Notes: generated by a model not told the origin, from the sequence alone. Shown: positions 1 through 8,495, counted from the stretch's first letter. The stretch is DNA of 14,330 nt from DAOTVC01 sp034437215 (GCA_034437215.1 DAOTVC010000055.1:1-14330), one strand, 5' to 3'. A program made the numbers and translations.

Positions 1-1
1 C

Positions 2-2395
2 CTTAAAAACCAGTTGTCGGATGAATTTATTGTCATCCACAGTCTGCCTTGGTTGGCATCGGTCGCAAGTGAGATAGATGGGAGACCTGTTCCCACAGGC
101 GAGATCGACTTTCTCGTTCTGCATCCAACACTGGGCATTCTAGGCGTCGAGGTAAAAGGAGGGCACCTAAGTCTTGATAGAACAGACTTTGTTTATAAGA
201 AAACAGGAGAAAAAGTTCAACCGTTACGACAAGTGAGACGTGGAATTCATGCTCTCGCTCGATGGTTACATGAAAGCGGTATTCTAAGTTTTAGAATTGG
301 CTACTGTGTTCTATTTCCCGATTCGGAGATGCGTGACAATGAAGTTCCTCCCGCGCTAGTTGATAAGACTGTGAGCCCATGGCGACGTATTGCCCTAGAT
401 AAAACTCATCTGTGCGCGCTTGGAAAGCATATAGAGGACATCATGCGTTACTGGAAGCAAGAGTTAGTCACGCAAAGCCTTACTAGATCTCAGATCAACT
501 CCATAGTTGACCTACTACTCCCCTCTGTTGATTACTATCCCTGTTGGCAAACCAGGATACAGCACGATGTAGTTACCTGGCTACAGTTGACACCAGAACA
601 GTCCGAGTGCTTGAGAAGAATTGAAAATGCTGAACGGCTAGTTGTTACTGGCTGGCCGGGGACTGGTAAAACATTGTTAGCTGTGGAATACGCGCGTAGG
701 GCTGCCAAACATGGCCTACGCGTACTGTTTTTAACCTATAATCACAAGTTATCCATCTATCTAGACAATGAGCTATCTAACAGCCCAAGAGTTTGTGTTT
801 GTACGTTTCATGAGTTATGTCGCCAGGCCGACAAAGATTCGCACCGCCATTGGGACGAAGTAGGAAAAGAATGGTATGTTAAACAGGGACCACACGCCTT
901 ACAAACGGCAACAGAAAATGGGGGGCTACATAATTACGACATTCTAGTCGTCGATGAGGGGCAAGCATTTGCAATCGACTGGTGGAAAACGCTTAGCAAC
1001 TGGTTTTCAGATAAAACTATAGTAGTGTTCTGTGATGAAACACAAACCTTTAGTTTTGAGTCCTTAACCACAGTAGACGAGATAGTAGAGTTAATCGGTG
1101 CCCCTCCACCTTATACTTTAACTCTATGTTTGCGATCACCCAAAGCGGTATTCAATAGACTGTTACAAGCATGGGAGCCAAACTATCAGCAGTATTGCCC
1201 ACGTCCACTTGAAGAAGATTCCTTGACCGAGCTAGTTGTCTCTGAACCTCAGCATACCTTACAGCAAACGCTAGAGCAACTCAAGGTTGAAGGTATTCCT
1301 GATGATGAGATTGTAGTTGTTTCCTGTGGCCCTTCATTGCCTGAGATTAGAAACTCTAGTGTAGAAGTAATCAGCGCGGCAAAATTCAGGGGACTCGAAA
1401 AGGCCGTAGTAATTGTGTGGACAAGCAACAGTAGTGATGACAACACTCTACTTTGCGCTTATACACGTGCTACTAGTCGTTGTATAGTAATCTACAGCGC
1501 AGTAGAAATGTTAGAGGGAGCCTATAGTGGTTTTGGAGAGGCGATTCTAGAACAAAATAAGGATCAGATTGAAGAAGAAGCGCAAGCAGTGCTAACATCT
1601 TATCGCTTCGCTAGACAGAGCTTTGATCTAATTGAAGCTGCAACCAGAACCACACTTCTATATTGGTGTTCAACGTGGAGCAGCTGGGCCTTGCAACAAG
1701 GCAAGTTCGATCAAGTGTCAGTCTGGATGTGGTCACTACATCTAGCAGTGACCACCCAAGCGCCAGTATACTTTTGGGGACTTTATGACAAGGGAGGACT
1801 TAGTGCCTATACATCTCCAATAAGATTAACTGAGTCTGCTAACATGCAGTCTCTTAAACTTGGTTTATGTAAAACTTGTCAAGCGTTAATGCCGTGTTTC
1901 GTAGATGCAGATTGGGGAAGTAAACAAACACTAACCTATACCTATAGGTGCGCTAAGTGTACTCAGCAAGAGCCAAACGCATTTAGTGCCGACCAAGTCA
2001 CCGCTCAATTATACTTCGATAAAGTTGTAGCTAGAGAGTCGGATATTCGACCAGATGATGTTAGAAAGTTAAGCATTTTTCTCATAGCACTTGGTCGATG
2101 GCGCGCGCTAACAGATAGCCAACGTGAAGAATCTCAGAGATTTGTCCCCAACTCTGGAGGGCAAGCTGGCTATAGAGCAGCTTATCTCATAGCGCTAACA
2201 GAAATTCTCCAGATGGCAAGTGGATGCATAATTTCACTAGAAGATTGCGTCGAAAAGTACTGGAGTTGGTGTCCTGATCTCGCAACGCGAATTGACAAGC
2301 GAACATGGCATCAAATGTTAGGCAACGCTTTTAACACCTGGCTACAACGAGAAATAATTGACAAGAAGTCAGCAGGTGTTTACGTGTGCACTTAG
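2..2395 (+). CDS. NERD nuclease-UvrD-like SF1 helicase fusion (5' end outside window)
   Basis: The protein probably cuts and unwinds DNA. Residues are numbered from the TTG at 14. A nuclease-related (NERD) domain holds the expected acidic/lysine set E30, D32, E46 and K48. A complete superfamily 1A helicase follows: Walker A G213-T220 (GWPGTGKT), motif II D314-E315-G-Q, motif III FCDETQTF, motif V-like FRGLEKAVV and motif VI YTRATSR. The C-terminal third has a CxxC...CxxC zinc-binding motif (C619, C622, C646, C649) and is otherwise unrecognised. The frame stays open to the window edge and the NERD domain lacks its usual first helix, so the true start probably lies further left; TTG 14 is only the first in-window candidate. 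The gene is clearly AT-richer than the minus-strand genes and converges on them, which suggests separate acquisition. NERD-helicases often sit in defence or mobile islands, but a defence role here is inference. No catalytic residue appears lost. Confidence 0.9.
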   Translation, partial: LKNQLSDEFIVIHSLPWLASVASEIDGRPVPTGEIDFLVLHPTLGILGVEVKGGHLSLDRTDFVYKKTGEKVQPLRQVRRGIHALARWLHESGILSFRIGYCVLFPDSEMRDNEVPPALVDKTVSPWRRIALDKTHLCALGKHIEDIMRYWKQELVTQSLTRSQINSIVDLLLPSVDYYPCWQTRIQHDVVTWLQLTPEQSECLRRIENAERLVVTGWPGTGKTLLAVEYARRAAKHGLRVLFLTYNHKLSIYLDNELSNSPRVCVCTFHELCRQADKDSHRHWDEVGKEWYVKQGPHALQTATENGGLHNYDILVVDEGQAFAIDWWKTLSNWFSDKTIVVFCDETQTFSFESLTTVDEIVELIGAPPPYTLTLCLRSPKAVFNRLLQAWEPNYQQYCPRPLEEDSLTELVVSEPQHTLQQTLEQLKVEGIPDDEIVVVSCGPSLPEIRNSSVEVISAAKFRGLEKAVVIVWTSNSSDDNTLLCAYTRATSRCIVIYSAVEMLEGAYSGFGEAILEQNKDQIEEEAQAVLTSYRFARQSFDLIEAATRTTLLYWCSTWSSWALQQGKFDQVSVWMWSLHLAVTTQAPVYFWGLYDKGGLSAYTSPIRLTESANMQSLKLGLCKTCQALMPCFVDADWGSKQTLTYTYRCAKCTQQEPNAFSADQVTAQLYFDKVVARESDIRPDDVRKLSIFLIALGRWRALTDSQREESQRFVPNSGGQAGYRAAYLIALTEILQMASGCIISLEDCVEKYWSWCPDLATRIDKRTWHQMLGNAFNTWLQREIIDKKSAGVYVCT

Positions 2396-2677
2396 AGTCG
2401 TAAGAGGGTCCGATCTTATTATCAAGAAGCAGGCTATCAGTCCTGTAGATTTGTAGATAGTATTTTGATATTAGGATAGGTACGAAACTCACCGCTTGAT
2501 TGAGGTACGGCAGGATAAGAGCTCATCAGCATCCCCGTAGACGAAACCTCGTTTTGGTCTCGCGCATACCCCAAGTTGGGCACTAGAATACCAGTTTTCT
2601 GGGCCGTTCGGTAACTTTTAGATTCACAAATAAGCACGAAGGTTACAATCCCACCCGCGACTCTGTCCTCACACAGA
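2396..2677. other. Non-coding junction between AT-rich and GC-rich halves
   Basis: This is the convergent 3' space between the NERD-helicase and the methyltransferase-helicase. Composition changes from AT-rich to GC-rich towards its right end. It holds the first copy of a 22-nt imperfect repeat (2532-2553). I see no ribosome binding site with a credible gene, no tRNA and no strong terminator for the plus-strand gene. The only pairing near that gene's end is a weak 5-bp hairpin around 2431-2461. Confidence 0.5.
2532..2553. repeat. Imperfect 22-nt direct repeat, copy 1
   Basis: It matches 2728-2749 at 19 of 22 positions; the core GTAGRCGAAACCTCGTT (17 nt) has one mismatch. Copy 2 runs into the last base of the methyltransferase-helicase stop codon. 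The two copies lie about 200 bp apart across the composition change, so they could mark a recombination or integration junction. Chance similarity is not excluded. Confidence 0.45.
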
Positions 2678-2707
2678 AACCGCCCCAGCACAGCGGCTGG
2701 GGCGGTT
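2678..2707 (-). terminator. Strong hairpin terminator after the methyltransferase-helicase
   Basis: Perfect 12-bp stem (AACCGCCCCAGC at 2678-2689 pairing with 2696-2707) and a 6-nt loop. On the minus strand it is followed by only a short U stretch (UUCUGUGUG), so termination could be partly Rho-assisted. The symmetrical stem could also act on plus-strand transcripts from the NERD-helicase. A smaller hairpin at 2718-2731 precedes it on the minus-strand transcript. Confidence 0.7.
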
Positions 2708-2717
2708 GGTTTAACGT

Positions 2718-2731
2718 GCGACTGACGTCGC
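2718..2731 (-). other. Small 3'-UTR hairpin with GUCA loop
   Basis: A 5-bp stem GCGAC/GUCGC with a 4-nt loop (GUCA on the minus-strand RNA), placed between the stop codon and the terminator. A near copy (7-bp stem, loop GCCA) occupies the same position before the terminator at 10553. The paired arrangement suggests a shared 3'-UTR module. Confidence 0.45.
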
Positions 2732-2749
2732 GGTAGGCGAAACCTCGTT
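2728..2749. repeat. Imperfect 22-nt direct repeat, copy 2
   Basis: Partner of 2532-2553 (19 of 22 identical). It overlaps the final base of the stop codon of the minus-strand methyltransferase-helicase gene, which is a common position for attachment-like sites, although no integrase gene is visible in the window. Confidence 0.45.
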
Positions 2750-5700
2750 CAATCTTCGTCGGGCAACAGGATGGTGACGACCGGTTCTCCGTCGTCCCCC
2801 GGCCCTGTAAGCAACTTGAGTCGGGCGTAGGTCCGGTTGCCGTGATGGAGGATGAGAGAGTAGAGCAAGCGATAGGGATCGTCGTGATGCGGCTCCGGCA
2901 GCACCAACCCCTCGATCTTCGGGGGCTTGATGGCACAGCGCGCCATCCACAGGACGTCCCAGAGACGCCCCTTTACGCTCTCTAGCTTCTCGAAGCGCGG
3001 TGGTATGTCTTCGATGAGATGCCACACAGCCGCGCTGACGGCCACCGGCCACTTGAACCCCGCTTCGCGGGCCATCTCCGAGACGTCGATGAGCACACCA
3101 TCCTCCAAGGCCTCCGCCCGGGTATAGGTGTGGATGACGACGAAAGGCTCCGGATCACGGGATGCCGCAGAGCCCGGGGCAGCCACTTCCGTTGTGGAGG
3201 GCGCTTCGGACGACGCAAAGAGCGCCATCTGATTGGCCTCCTCTCTCTCGTCGGCCTCCTCTTCCTGCTCCAACCCCAGGCTCTCGACGGAGCCGAAGAG
3301 ACTCGGCTGGCTGGCCCCTACAGCGACTAAGGCTAGATCCCGACTACGACGCCGGCGCACCGCCCGGCGGTGCTTCTTGGCCCGGCGGGCCTCCAACGCC
3401 TCCTCGTGTCGAGCACGGAACTCCTCCAGACTGATACGCAGCTGGGGACTGACCGCGGTGGGACAACCCAACGCGGATTCAGTGGCCTGGCGCGCCTCGG
3501 CGAACATGAGCGTGAGGTCAGGCAACTGCTTCTCCTCGAGCACCGAGCGGGCCAGTTCTTGGAGGAAGTCGCCCTCCTCCTCGGGTACGATGGCGCCCCC
3601 GACCTCGTCTCCGTAGAGAAGCTGGGCAGCCTTCATCTTCTTGCCCATGAGCGCCATGGCCTTGGCCTCCAGCGTGTTCTTGTAGACGGCATAGATGACC
3701 TTGACCGGAAGGTGCTGGCCGAGCCGCCATACCCTGCGCATGGCCTGCCACATGGTGTAGAGGCTGTAGTCCAGTTCGTAGAAGATGATGGTGGCAAACT
3801 GGATGAGATCCAGACCCACCTCCACCAACCGGGGGTTGACGATGAGGACGTCGAGGGAGGGCGCACGCTTGCGAATCCAGGCCTCACGCCGTCGGGTGGA
3901 GACACCCGCTCCCAGAATGGTGGTTCGCAGGCCCGCCTGCTCCAACACCGCCTTCAGCCGGGGCTGGATGTCCCGTTCTCCGGTCTGGCGCACGTAGACG
4001 ATGACCTTGCGGCCGGCGCGGGCTTCGGCGTTGCAGTAGTCCACCAGCCACTTCTCCTTGGGCAGAAAGGTCTCGATAGCCGCCGTCTGTTGGGGCTCCC
4101 AGGCGGAGACGACGGCAGGGAGTGTCTTCAGCGTCTCCTCCTTGATAACCTCACCGTCGTCATTGCGATGCAGCTTGATGACCTCCTCGTCACGAAAAGC
4201 GGAGTTGGGACGGGAGAGACTCCACTGCAGCCAGGTCGAGAGATAGCGCCGGTCCTCACGGGCGATGGCGCGCAGATAGCTCTCCAGCCCTTCATACTGC
4301 CCGCCCTGTTCAGCTTCCTGGTCCAGGAGGACCACCTCTTCCGCGTAGCCCGGGAGTGCGACGCCCAAATCGGGTAGGGAGAGAAAGATGGTGTTGCCGA
4401 TAAGCCGCTCCAGGATCGCGGGGCTGACGCCCGGCTGCTCCCGGGTGTAGCTCCGGCGACGCTTCGTCGCGTTGTTGGCTCCGTAGTCGTCGGCATCGTC
4501 ACCCCGCCCCCCGTAAGTGCGGGTCTCGAGAACACCATAACGCCGTGCCCACTCCATCTCAGCACCGTAGGCGAAGTCCCGCTGCGTGCCCCCCATGCTC
4601 AACCGCTGCAGGATGTAGAAGATGGAAGTACTGGTGCCACCGTAGAGGGTGCCGGTCATGGAGAGCTGGTAACGCGTGGCCCCGATAAGACGGTGGAAGG
4701 CGAGGGCGCGGTCGGAGGACTTGCCCTTGAACTGATGCACCTCGTCAGCGATGAGCATCTTGAAGCCGGAGGGATGTTTGAGACGGATGTAGTCGGCGAT
4801 GGGCCAGCGGCGATAGTGAGCACCGAACTCGAAGAGAGGTGCACGACAGGTCGGGGGGTGAACGTCGGGTGGTAGATCCGAAGCGGAATCGTCCAGGATC
4901 GTGAGACCCTCGGGCGTAGAATTGACCCAGGCCCAGAGGGGCTCTCCCTCGTCGTTATGCGCGATCCGTTCCTCGGTATCGAGAGCCCATCCGGAACGGA
5001 CATGCTCGCAGTAGAGGGGCTTCTTGTCAAAGGCCTTGAAACGGTATTCAGGTTCGGGCGGGGCGTCCTGGCGCGGGTGGGCGAAGTAGACTTTGCCACA
5101 GCCCGGGCAGACAGGATAGGGCTGCGCCGTCTCCAGCGCTGCCCTCCGGAGCTGGGCCACCTCCCGGCGCCACCGCTCCAGATCCTCTTTGGGTGCCCCA
5201 CCCTTGCGGGCGTGCAGCAGCGCCTGGCGGGCCTCTTCATACGCCTCATAGGCCTGGCGAAAGGCGAAGCGCTGTTCATCGGGAAGACGATAGCGGGTCG
5301 CCATTGCTCCGGCCCAACCCGCACCGAGCTTGGCGGAGGTCTCCGCAACGACGGCGACGGCCTTCTCACCTAGAAGCCCTTGCTCGTAGTCTGCGAAGAA
5401 ACGCCGAACGTCGTTGACGTCGTACTCCTCCCCCACCTCCTTCCCAATACGTCGTAGCTCGCGGGTCTGGACACCGGGTATGACCTCCGCAGCCTCCCGG
5501 CGCCACTTGTTTACCAGCTGGGGTGGACAGAGAACGAGGGCGGGGTAGGCGTCGAGCAGGTCGATGGTGGCGAGAGCGATGGTCGTCTTGCCCAAACCCA
5601 TCTCGCCCTGCATTACGGCACTACCGTAGTTCTTACAACTTACAGACAGGGCGAGGGCAGCGTGCTTCTGAACGTCGAGGAGTCCGGGCTCCTTCTGCCC

Positions 5701-6879
5701 CGGCAAGGGCTTCCGGCTCCTGCCCAGCGTCCCCAACTGCTGCCAATCGCGTGCACGGGGCTCCAAGTTGTAGAGAGGGGGATTCTTGAGGATCTCCCGC
5801 CCCACGGCCTCGCCGTAGGTCTCCATAAACTCCGTCAGTCCCTGCACATCATCGATGACCTCTACCCCGTCGGAGGAGACCACGCCTACCTCCGTGACGA
5901 AGTAGTCCCGGATGATGGTAGCCTGGTTACCCTTGGTGTCCTTCTCGGTGTACTCACGCTGCCTCTTCACGACGCGCCCCTTGACGATCAGCGGGCGGTC
6001 GTTCTGCCTGATACTCAGAACGTCCAGGAGGCCCGAGGACATAGCCATCGCCGTGTGCCCCTGCTTGAGAGGCCATAGGGGACGCCACGTCCGAGCCTCC
6101 TGGGGCGCCAAGGCCTCAAGAAGCTCGGGAGCCCAACCGGCGCGATAAGCCGCCTGCACCTGCTCCTGAGGAGAGACGTCGGTGCGATAGAAGCGGGCCT
6201 GTAGAGGTGCGCAGGGCAGGGTGACGGGCCAACTATCGGCGGGAGGGTCGTCCAGGGGCAAGATCTCCGCTTCGTAGAGCGAACGAATGGCCTCCACCGC
6301 CTCCTGAGTCGGCGTCTGGTACCTCTTGCGTTGGGCAAAGACGACGACCTGATTGAAGCGCTCGTATTCGCCCTCGGGAAAACGGCGTACGACCACGTTC
6401 TCGAAGTGACCCGCAAGCATGCGGACTGCGGTAAGATATCCCAGAATGCGCCGGGGAATGATGTAGACGAGAACACCACCGTAGATGAGGGTGTTAACAG
6501 TCCGGCGCAGAAACTCGATCTCGAGCCGCCGATCCTCTCCGTCAAGATCGAAATCGTAAGGAGGGTTGAGGTAGAGCAAGGAGACGCTCTCCTTGCTCGC
6601 GCGCGTGCTCTGCCAGGCCGTGTTGTAGACCTTATCGAGGACCTCTGCAGCGCGCGCGGCCCGCTGGGGGCTCAGCTCCACCCCCCAACTCTCAACATTG
6701 CCTCCCAGCGTGTCGACCAGCTGCCGCGCCGCCGCCCCCTCCCCCGCACAGGGGTCGAGAAGCCGCCAGCGACAGCCATCCTCAGCACCGGGAGCCTTCA
6801 GCCAACGTGCAATCAAAGTGGTAACGGTCGGAGGGGTCGGAAAGTACCCCATGACCTCTGCATTCCGTAACCGTGCCAT
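2749..6879 (-). CDS. DNA methyltransferase-SF2 helicase-DUF6573-like fusion protein
   Basis: A 1376-residue fusion likely to methylate and remodel DNA. An N-terminal SAM-dependent methyltransferase (about 1-290) shows the SAM site DPCAGEGA (D42-A49), acidic E68 and catalytic N105-PPY, the amino-methyltransferase signature; it resembles DUF6094-type plasmid proteins. A Snf2/DEAD-like helicase (about 410-1130) has Walker A G425-T433, D712-E-V-H, SMTGT (motif III) and RRVWRLGQ (motif VI, near 1050). Between motifs I and II sits a zinc-ribbon-like insert (C591, C594, C624, H626). A basic then acidic linker leads to a C-terminal 130-residue segment that I recognise as DUF6573-like (GRLWDVLWMAR, GPGDDGEPVVTI). 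Start ATG has AGAGGAGG upstream and follows leader A. The gene ends its cluster at a terminator. Phage P1 DarB shares the methyltransferase-plus-helicase logic, so protection from restriction is possible; a replication helicase role is the alternative. Confidence 0.92.
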   Translation of the reverse strand: MARLRNAEVMGYFPTPPTVTTLIARWLKAPGAEDGCRWRLLDPCAGEGAAARQLVDTLGGNVESWGVELSPQRAARAAEVLDKVYNTAWQSTRASKESVSLLYLNPPYDFDLDGEDRRLEIEFLRRTVNTLIYGGVLVYIIPRRILGYLTAVRMLAGHFENVVVRRFPEGEYERFNQVVVFAQRKRYQTPTQEAVEAIRSLYEAEILPLDDPPADSWPVTLPCAPLQARFYRTDVSPQEQVQAAYRAGWAPELLEALAPQEARTWRPLWPLKQGHTAMAMSSGLLDVLSIRQNDRPLIVKGRVVKRQREYTEKDTKGNQATIIRDYFVTEVGVVSSDGVEVIDDVQGLTEFMETYGEAVGREILKNPPLYNLEPRARDWQQLGTLGRSRKPLPGQKEPGLLDVQKHAALALSVSCKNYGSAVMQGEMGLGKTTIALATIDLLDAYPALVLCPPQLVNKWRREAAEVIPGVQTRELRRIGKEVGEEYDVNDVRRFFADYEQGLLGEKAVAVVAETSAKLGAGWAGAMATRYRLPDEQRFAFRQAYEAYEEARQALLHARKGGAPKEDLERWRREVAQLRRAALETAQPYPVCPGCGKVYFAHPRQDAPPEPEYRFKAFDKKPLYCEHVRSGWALDTEERIAHNDEGEPLWAWVNSTPEGLTILDDSASDLPPDVHPPTCRAPLFEFGAHYRRWPIADYIRLKHPSGFKMLIADEVHQFKGKSSDRALAFHRLIGATRYQLSMTGTLYGGTSTSIFYILQRLSMGGTQRDFAYGAEMEWARRYGVLETRTYGGRGDDADDYGANNATKRRRSYTREQPGVSPAILERLIGNTIFLSLPDLGVALPGYAEEVVLLDQEAEQGGQYEGLESYLRAIAREDRRYLSTWLQWSLSRPNSAFRDEEVIKLHRNDDGEVIKEETLKTLPAVVSAWEPQQTAAIETFLPKEKWLVDYCNAEARAGRKVIVYVRQTGERDIQPRLKAVLEQAGLRTTILGAGVSTRRREAWIRKRAPSLDVLIVNPRLVEVGLDLIQFATIIFYELDYSLYTMWQAMRRVWRLGQHLPVKVIYAVYKNTLEAKAMALMGKKMKAAQLLYGDEVGGAIVPEEEGDFLQELARSVLEEKQLPDLTLMFAEARQATESALGCPTAVSPQLRISLEEFRARHEEALEARRAKKHRRAVRRRRSRDLALVAVGASQPSLFGSVESLGLEQEEEADEREEANQMALFASSEAPSTTEVAAPGSAASRDPEPFVVIHTYTRAEALEDGVLIDVSEMAREAGFKWPVAVSAAVWHLIEDIPPRFEKLESVKGRLWDVLWMARCAIKPPKIEGLVLPEPHHDDPYRLLYSLILHHGNRTYARLKLLTGPGDDGEPVVTILLPDED

Positions 6880-6965
6880 CGGTAAGCCTCCTCTTGGCTT
6901 GAACTAAGAGGAGGGTACCCACACTGCCGCTCCCAAGCCGGGAGGGTGTGTGAATACCCTCCCGG
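6880..6965 (-). promoter_or_regulatory. Leader A: two-state hairpin leader of the methyltransferase-helicase
   Basis: Three helices compete on the minus-strand RNA. P1 is 6956-6965 with 6938-6947 (10 bp perfect). P3 pairs CCUCCUCUU (6914-6906) with the Shine-Dalgarno strand AAGAGGAGG (6895-6887), 9 bp perfect, so the ribosome site is hidden. P2 pairs the P1 5' arm (6962-6948) with GUGUGGGUACCCUCC (6924-6910): 15 continuous pairs, two of them G-U. P2 shares bases with both P1 and P3, so forming P2 breaks both and would expose the ribosome site. This is the clearest copy of the five-member family. Confidence 0.75.
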
Positions 6966-6970
6966 GGTCG

Positions 6971-7001
6971 GAAGAACTTCGGCAACGCGTTCCGCGTTGC
7001 C
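6971..7001 (-). other. Perfect 9-bp hairpin directly after the 379-residue gene
   Basis: GGCAACGCG (6981-6989) pairs with 6993-7001 around a 3-nt loop, starting right after the stop codon at 7002. It is followed on the transcript by a short GAAG/CUUC hairpin (6971-6980) and has no U tract, so it is a weak terminator at best. It may separate or stabilise mRNA ends between this gene and leader A. Confidence 0.6.
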
Positions 7002-8141
7002 CTAATCCTCGATGACCAACTCCCCGGCTTTCGCCAGGTCGTCGATCACCGTGAGCCACTCTTCATCGGCCTGAACCTTGTAAACCTTCTCCACGTCGCC
7101 ACCGCTGAGACAGAGATCCGCGAGCCCCAGCATCTCCCCTTCACGGTGCAGACGACTGCCCCAAGCGGGGGAGATACCGACAGGCAGCACCGCATTCAGA
7201 CGTTGGGCGAAGAGTGCGAAGATGTCGTCCGGCTCCGCACCCTTGGGGACGAGGAGATAAGCGGTGCCTTCCTCCAGATTGCTCTCCAACGCGCGGCGGT
7301 CCACAATCTGCATGAAGTGCAGGCTGTCGAAGTGAGCATCCTGACGACTGTAGGTGGTGTAGCGGTGTGACGAGGTACAGGTGCGGCGAACAGCAGGGGT
7401 CTCGAGGTGCAGGTAGCGGGTGTGGGCCGTGTTCAACGAGCCCCAGATGGAACGCAGGGCCGTCTTGTGGCCGACGATGTGCAGGTAGACCAGCTCGGAC
7501 GTGTCGAGATCGTAGGCAAACCCCACCACGGGCAGGCGCACCTCGTCGTTGGAGATGTGAGCGGGTGCCACAGGCACACCCTCCTCGTTCATCCAGGGAT
7601 AGTCGCGGGGGCGCCGATAGAAGAGCGTGTCAGGATAGATGGGCAGCCCGTCGCGGGCCAGGGCCTTGCGTACCGTGTCGAGATAGGCCTTATGACGGTG
7701 GTAGGCCTGATCGAGGGAGAAACGCAGCCGCTTCTCCCAGGCCGGCCTCGCTGTCCCATCGTCGGTGAGACGACCGGCATAGACGACCGTGTCGCCAGTA
7801 ATAGCATCGACCACCGCGGTGCCCAGCTCGGGCGCACGACCTTCGGGCAGTGGCTCTTCCCCCGCCTCCAACAAACGGTAGGGCTTACCGTAGAGATTCG
7901 GGTACTCATAGTACCGCACCTCCACCCGCAGATCGCGGAGCAGCCCCCACCGTGTCTGATAACAGCGATAGAGGTCGCGATAGACGATCTCTGCGTCGGC
8001 CGGAATAACAGGAAAACCGGGAATGGACGAGTCCTCAGGAAAGGCCAGGTGGTTCCCTTGCCCTTGGATGAACCTGTGCAACTCCTGCAGCAGGTCCTCA
8101 GCATACCGATCCTGATGACCCATAACCAACTCTGCTAACAT
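7002..8141 (-). CDS. Hypothetical protein, 379 residues
   Basis: I do not recognise this family. The protein is soluble-looking, with mixed alpha/beta sequence, no signal peptide or membrane segment, and no obvious catalytic motif. Features worth noting are a Tyr/Arg-rich N-terminal third (LYRCYQTRWGLLRDLRVEVRYYEYP), a central segment with repeated aromatic and histidine residues (about 225-275, including TSSHRYTTYSRQDAHFDSLHF), and an acidic C terminus. The start ATG is preceded by GCAAGGAGG with 6 nt spacing and by leader B. It stands alone between leaders B and A, so it is its own translation unit. Its place between the primase pair and the methyltransferase-helicase suggests a role in maintenance of the element, but no function can be assigned. 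Confidence 0.85.
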   Translation of the reverse strand: MLAELVMGHQDRYAEDLLQELHRFIQGQGNHLAFPEDSSIPGFPVIPADAEIVYRDLYRCYQTRWGLLRDLRVEVRYYEYPNLYGKPYRLLEAGEEPLPEGRAPELGTAVVDAITGDTVVYAGRLTDDGTARPAWEKRLRFSLDQAYHRHKAYLDTVRKALARDGLPIYPDTLFYRRPRDYPWMNEEGVPVAPAHISNDEVRLPVVGFAYDLDTSELVYLHIVGHKTALRSIWGSLNTAHTRYLHLETPAVRRTCTSSHRYTTYSRQDAHFDSLHFMQIVDRRALESNLEEGTAYLLVPKGAEPDDIFALFAQRLNAVLPVGISPAWGSRLHREGEMLGLADLCLSGGDVEKVYKVQADEEWLTVIDDLAKAGELVIED

Positions 8142-8213
8142 GGGATGCCTCCTTGCATAGGGCGAGGAGACCTCCGGCTGCCCCTCGGGGAGCAGCAGAA
8201 GGCTCCCCAGGGG
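8142..8213 (-). promoter_or_regulatory. Leader B: two-state hairpin leader of the 379-residue gene
   Basis: P1 pairs 8202-8208 with 8187-8193 (7 bp, 8-nt loop). P3 pairs the strand UCUCCU (8170-8165) with the Shine-Dalgarno AGGAGG (8153-8148), with a flanking GC/GC pair across a 1x1 mismatch (CGC...GCA). The alternative P2 pairs GGGGAGCCUUC from P1 with GGAGGUCUCCUC, 11 pairs with one bulged U and two G-U. No convincing promoter lies immediately upstream. Confidence 0.6.
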
Positions 8214-8246
8214 AATAGAACTTTCACAACATCACAAAATCACGGT

Positions 8247-8495
8247 TCAGAGGGTGGCCCTCGGCGAGAGATCCTCAGGTACGAGGACACCCTCACGAAG
8301 CCAGGTAGAGACCTCGGTCAGCGAGACCTGAAACCTTCGGCCTTCCTCTGATCCTCCTACCTCACCCACGGTCACTCGATCATCGGCAATCTTCAGGAGC
8401 CGACCCCACAGACGAAACCGAGGATCGGCAGTCGGGGAACGACTCCAGAGGAGCCGTCCCAGCAGACCATAGAGCTCGTTCGACGGTGCCATCAT
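8247..8495 (-). CDS. Small hypothetical protein, coupled to primase-polymerase
   Basis: An 82-residue protein that I do not recognise. It is amphipathic and mixed in charge, with no cysteines, membrane segment or known motif. Its central stretch (RVTVGEVGGSEEGRRFQVSLTEVSTWLREG) reads like a small beta-rich domain with a terminal helix. The start ATG overlaps the stop of the primase-polymerase gene by four bases (ATGA) and the ribosome site AGAGGAGG lies inside the upstream gene, so the two are translationally coupled. A second ATG directly follows the first and is slightly better spaced from the ribosome site; either could be used. Coupling suggests a partner or accessory factor of the primase, which is inference from position only. 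Confidence 0.75.
   Translation of the reverse strand: MMAPSNELYGLLGRLLWSRSPTADPRFRLWGRLLKIADDRVTVGEVGGSEEGRRFQVSLTEVSTWLREGVLVPEDLSPRATL

Noticed and set aside
2437..2691. 84-codon minus-strand frame after the terminator
   Set aside because: Its start lies inside the terminator stem, there is no ribosome site, and the product has no recognisable feature.
3370..4377. 335-codon open frame on the plus strand
   Set aside because: It lies wholly opposite the methyltransferase-helicase gene, with low-complexity GC-rich composition and no recognisable domain. It is a shadow of the GC-rich coding strand.
7407..8138. 243-codon plus-strand frame opposite the 379-residue gene
   Set aside because: Antisense shadow: no ribosome site or domain, and the minus-strand gene has a clear leader and ribosome site.
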